A DNA stretch of 64,000 bases from Sphaerisporangium rufum (lineage in GTDB: Bacteria > Actinomycetota > Actinomycetes > Streptosporangiales > Streptosporangiaceae). Shown piece by piece: positions 63,236 through 64,000 of the stretch; the first letter of the stretch is position 1; every line of letters begins with the position of its first letter. Made by a program: the position numbers and the translations under genes. The notes beneath the pieces are model-generated. The model did not search any database and was not told the DNA's origin. It saw only the letters and a list, made by a program, of their open reading frames with translations. Location: assembly GCF_016863395.1 (NCBI RefSeq), contig NZ_BOOU01000041.1:62001-126000 (forward strand). Reading direction: 5' to 3'.

Positions 63236-63808
63236 CTACTGGACGGCGTCCATCGCCGGCGCGGGCGTGACGCCGGGGACGCGCCGGAGGGTGTGCCGGG
63301 CGCGGTGCAGCCGGACCCGCGCGGTGCCCTGGCGGATGCCCAGCGCCGCGGCGGCCTCCGGGACGGTGAGCTGGTCCACCGCCACCAGTTCCAGCACGGC
63401 GCGCTCGCCCTCCGGCAGCTCGGCCAGCGCGGCGAGCGCCCGCCGGGCGGCATCCTCGGCGTCGATCCGCTCCTCCAGCCGGGCCACGTCGTCGGCGTCC
63501 AGCAGCCGGCGGCCGGCGATCCGGCCGGTGGCCCGCAGCTCGCGGGCCGCCCGCCGCCACTCGCCGAGCACCGTGTTGCGCGCCACGCCGTACAGCCAGG
63601 CGGTCTCGCCGCCGAGCTTCGGGCGGTAGGTGTGGCAGGAATCGAGCACGGCCAGGAACACCTCGGCGACCAGGTCGGCCACCTGGTGCGGGTCACCGGT
63701 CCGGCGGGCCACGAACCTGGTCACCGCCTCGAAGTGCCGCCGGTAGAAGTCCTCGAACGCCTCGGGGTCGGTGGCGAGCCCGGCCAGTCCCCCCTGTTTC
63801 AGCGGCAC
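63236..63808 (-). CDS. ECF RNA polymerase sigma factor
   Basis: A 190-residue sigma-70 family ECF factor. Region 2 (about 18-85) has DFYRRHFEAVTRFVARRTG, VADLVAEVFLAVLDSCHTY and WLYGVARNTVLGEWRR. Region 4 (about 125-178) has LPEGERAVLELVAVDQLTVPEAAAALGIRQGTARVRLHRAR. The GTG at 63808 directly opens the short N-terminus. It is co-transcribed with the downstream membrane protein, the probable modulator. No auto-regulated promoter could be pinned down in the 62-bp gap before it. Confidence 0.93.
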   Translation of the reverse strand: MPLKQGGLAGLATDPEAFEDFYRRHFEAVTRFVARRTGDPHQVADLVAEVFLAVLDSCHTYRPKLGGETAWLYGVARNTVLGEWRRAARELRATGRIAGRRLLDADDVARLEERIDAEDAARRALAALAELPEGERAVLELVAVDQLTVPEAAAALGIRQGTARVRLHRARHTLRRVPGVTPAPAMDAVQ

Positions 63809-63870
63809 CGGCCCGGCTCCCCTCGTCGTTTTCGTCTCACACGACTGCTTGGACGAAGGCCGGCGAACCG

Positions 63871-64000
63871 TTACAGATCCCGCCCGGTCGCGGTCCAGTA
63901 GCGGTCGGCGGCCAGGACGAGGGCGGCGGCGCCGATCAGCCCGGCGTCCTGGCCGAGCGCGGCCGGCACCACGCGCAGCCGGCGGGCGAAGTCCATCCGG
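63871..64000 (-). CDS. ROK-family sugar kinase, C-terminal fragment
   Basis: The last 43 codons of a minus-strand gene cut by the right edge. RLRVVPAALGQDAGLIGAAA and a Leu/Ala-rich end closing DRYWTATGRDL with TAA form the typical C-terminus of ROK glucokinases, which phosphorylate glucose with ATP. The catalytic and zinc motifs would lie outside the window, so kinase versus ROK repressor cannot be fully separated, although the length after LGxxAGL fits a kinase. Confidence 0.7.
   Translation of the reverse strand, partial: RMDFARRLRVVPAALGQDAGLIGAAALVLAADRYWTATGRDL

Overview
This 64 kb window is very GC-rich (roughly 74% by eye), and GTG or TTG starts with translationally coupled ATGA/GTGA gene overlaps are common. 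Mycothiol S-conjugate amidase, GTP-type PEP carboxykinase, a PIN-PhoH protein and a CtpH/CtpI-type P-type ATPase place it in a chromosome of a filamentous actinomycete. The order may be Streptosporangiales or a relative, but I cannot fix the genus from the sequence.

Left part (1-25.7 kb): mostly conserved housekeeping and envelope genes. In order: a cut glycosyltransferase; a secreted lytic-transglycosylase-like protein behind a perfect CRP box; a response regulator, histidine kinase and lipoprotein operon; PIN-PhoH protein; isoprenyl transferase; PEP carboxykinase with four DasR-type (dre-like) palindromes upstream; a ribbon-helix-helix-like protein whose start codon lies in an 18-bp palindrome, divergent from a TetR regulator; an NlpC/P60 hydrolase; GreA; a DUF4307 protein divergent from Mca; small membrane and acetyltransferase genes; a histone-H1-like repeat protein followed by a 1469-residue P-type ATPase; a 37-residue hydrophobic peptide; a split RibD pair (reductase and deaminase as overlapping genes); and a 30-residue membrane peptide.

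Centre (25.8-49.5 kb): the accessory region. Twelve genes on the minus strand (38806 down to 25856) are separated by at most 42 bp and mostly overlap, so they read as one operon. They encode two clavaminate-synthase-like Fe(II)/2-oxoglutarate dioxygenases, an amidohydrolase, a radical SAM enzyme, a Gfo/Idh oxidoreductase, a Rieske oxygenase, an NMT1/THI5-like ABC importer, a GT2 glycosyltransferase and a 651-residue GT-A-like protein with an unrecognised C-terminal half. A 923-residue LuxR-family (LAL) regulator lies directly upstream. Divergent from it is an ABC exporter with ATPase and permease fused. Next come an archaeal-type aspartyl-tRNA synthetase behind a T-box leader and a coupled pair of ABC exporters. 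I do not recognise this enzyme combination. It is the best candidate for an undescribed biosynthetic (or, less likely, catabolic) system, with export and possible self-resistance functions beside it.

Right part (49.5-64 kb): a YyaL-type thioredoxin-domain protein, an alpha/beta hydrolase divergent from a TetR regulator over a palindromic operator, a class A penicillin-binding protein, an Lrp/AsnC regulator divergent from 4-hydroxyphenylpyruvate dioxygenase, an M1 lipoprotein peptidase, a flavin monooxygenase behind three copies of a CGACATATC element, threonine ammonia-lyase, an ECF sigma factor with its partner membrane protein, and the C-terminus of a ROK kinase at the edge.

I saw no tRNA, rRNA, CRISPR array, insertion sequence or integrase. 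Several proteins here carry short in-frame tandem repeats in tails or linkers, which seems to be a local habit of this genome.
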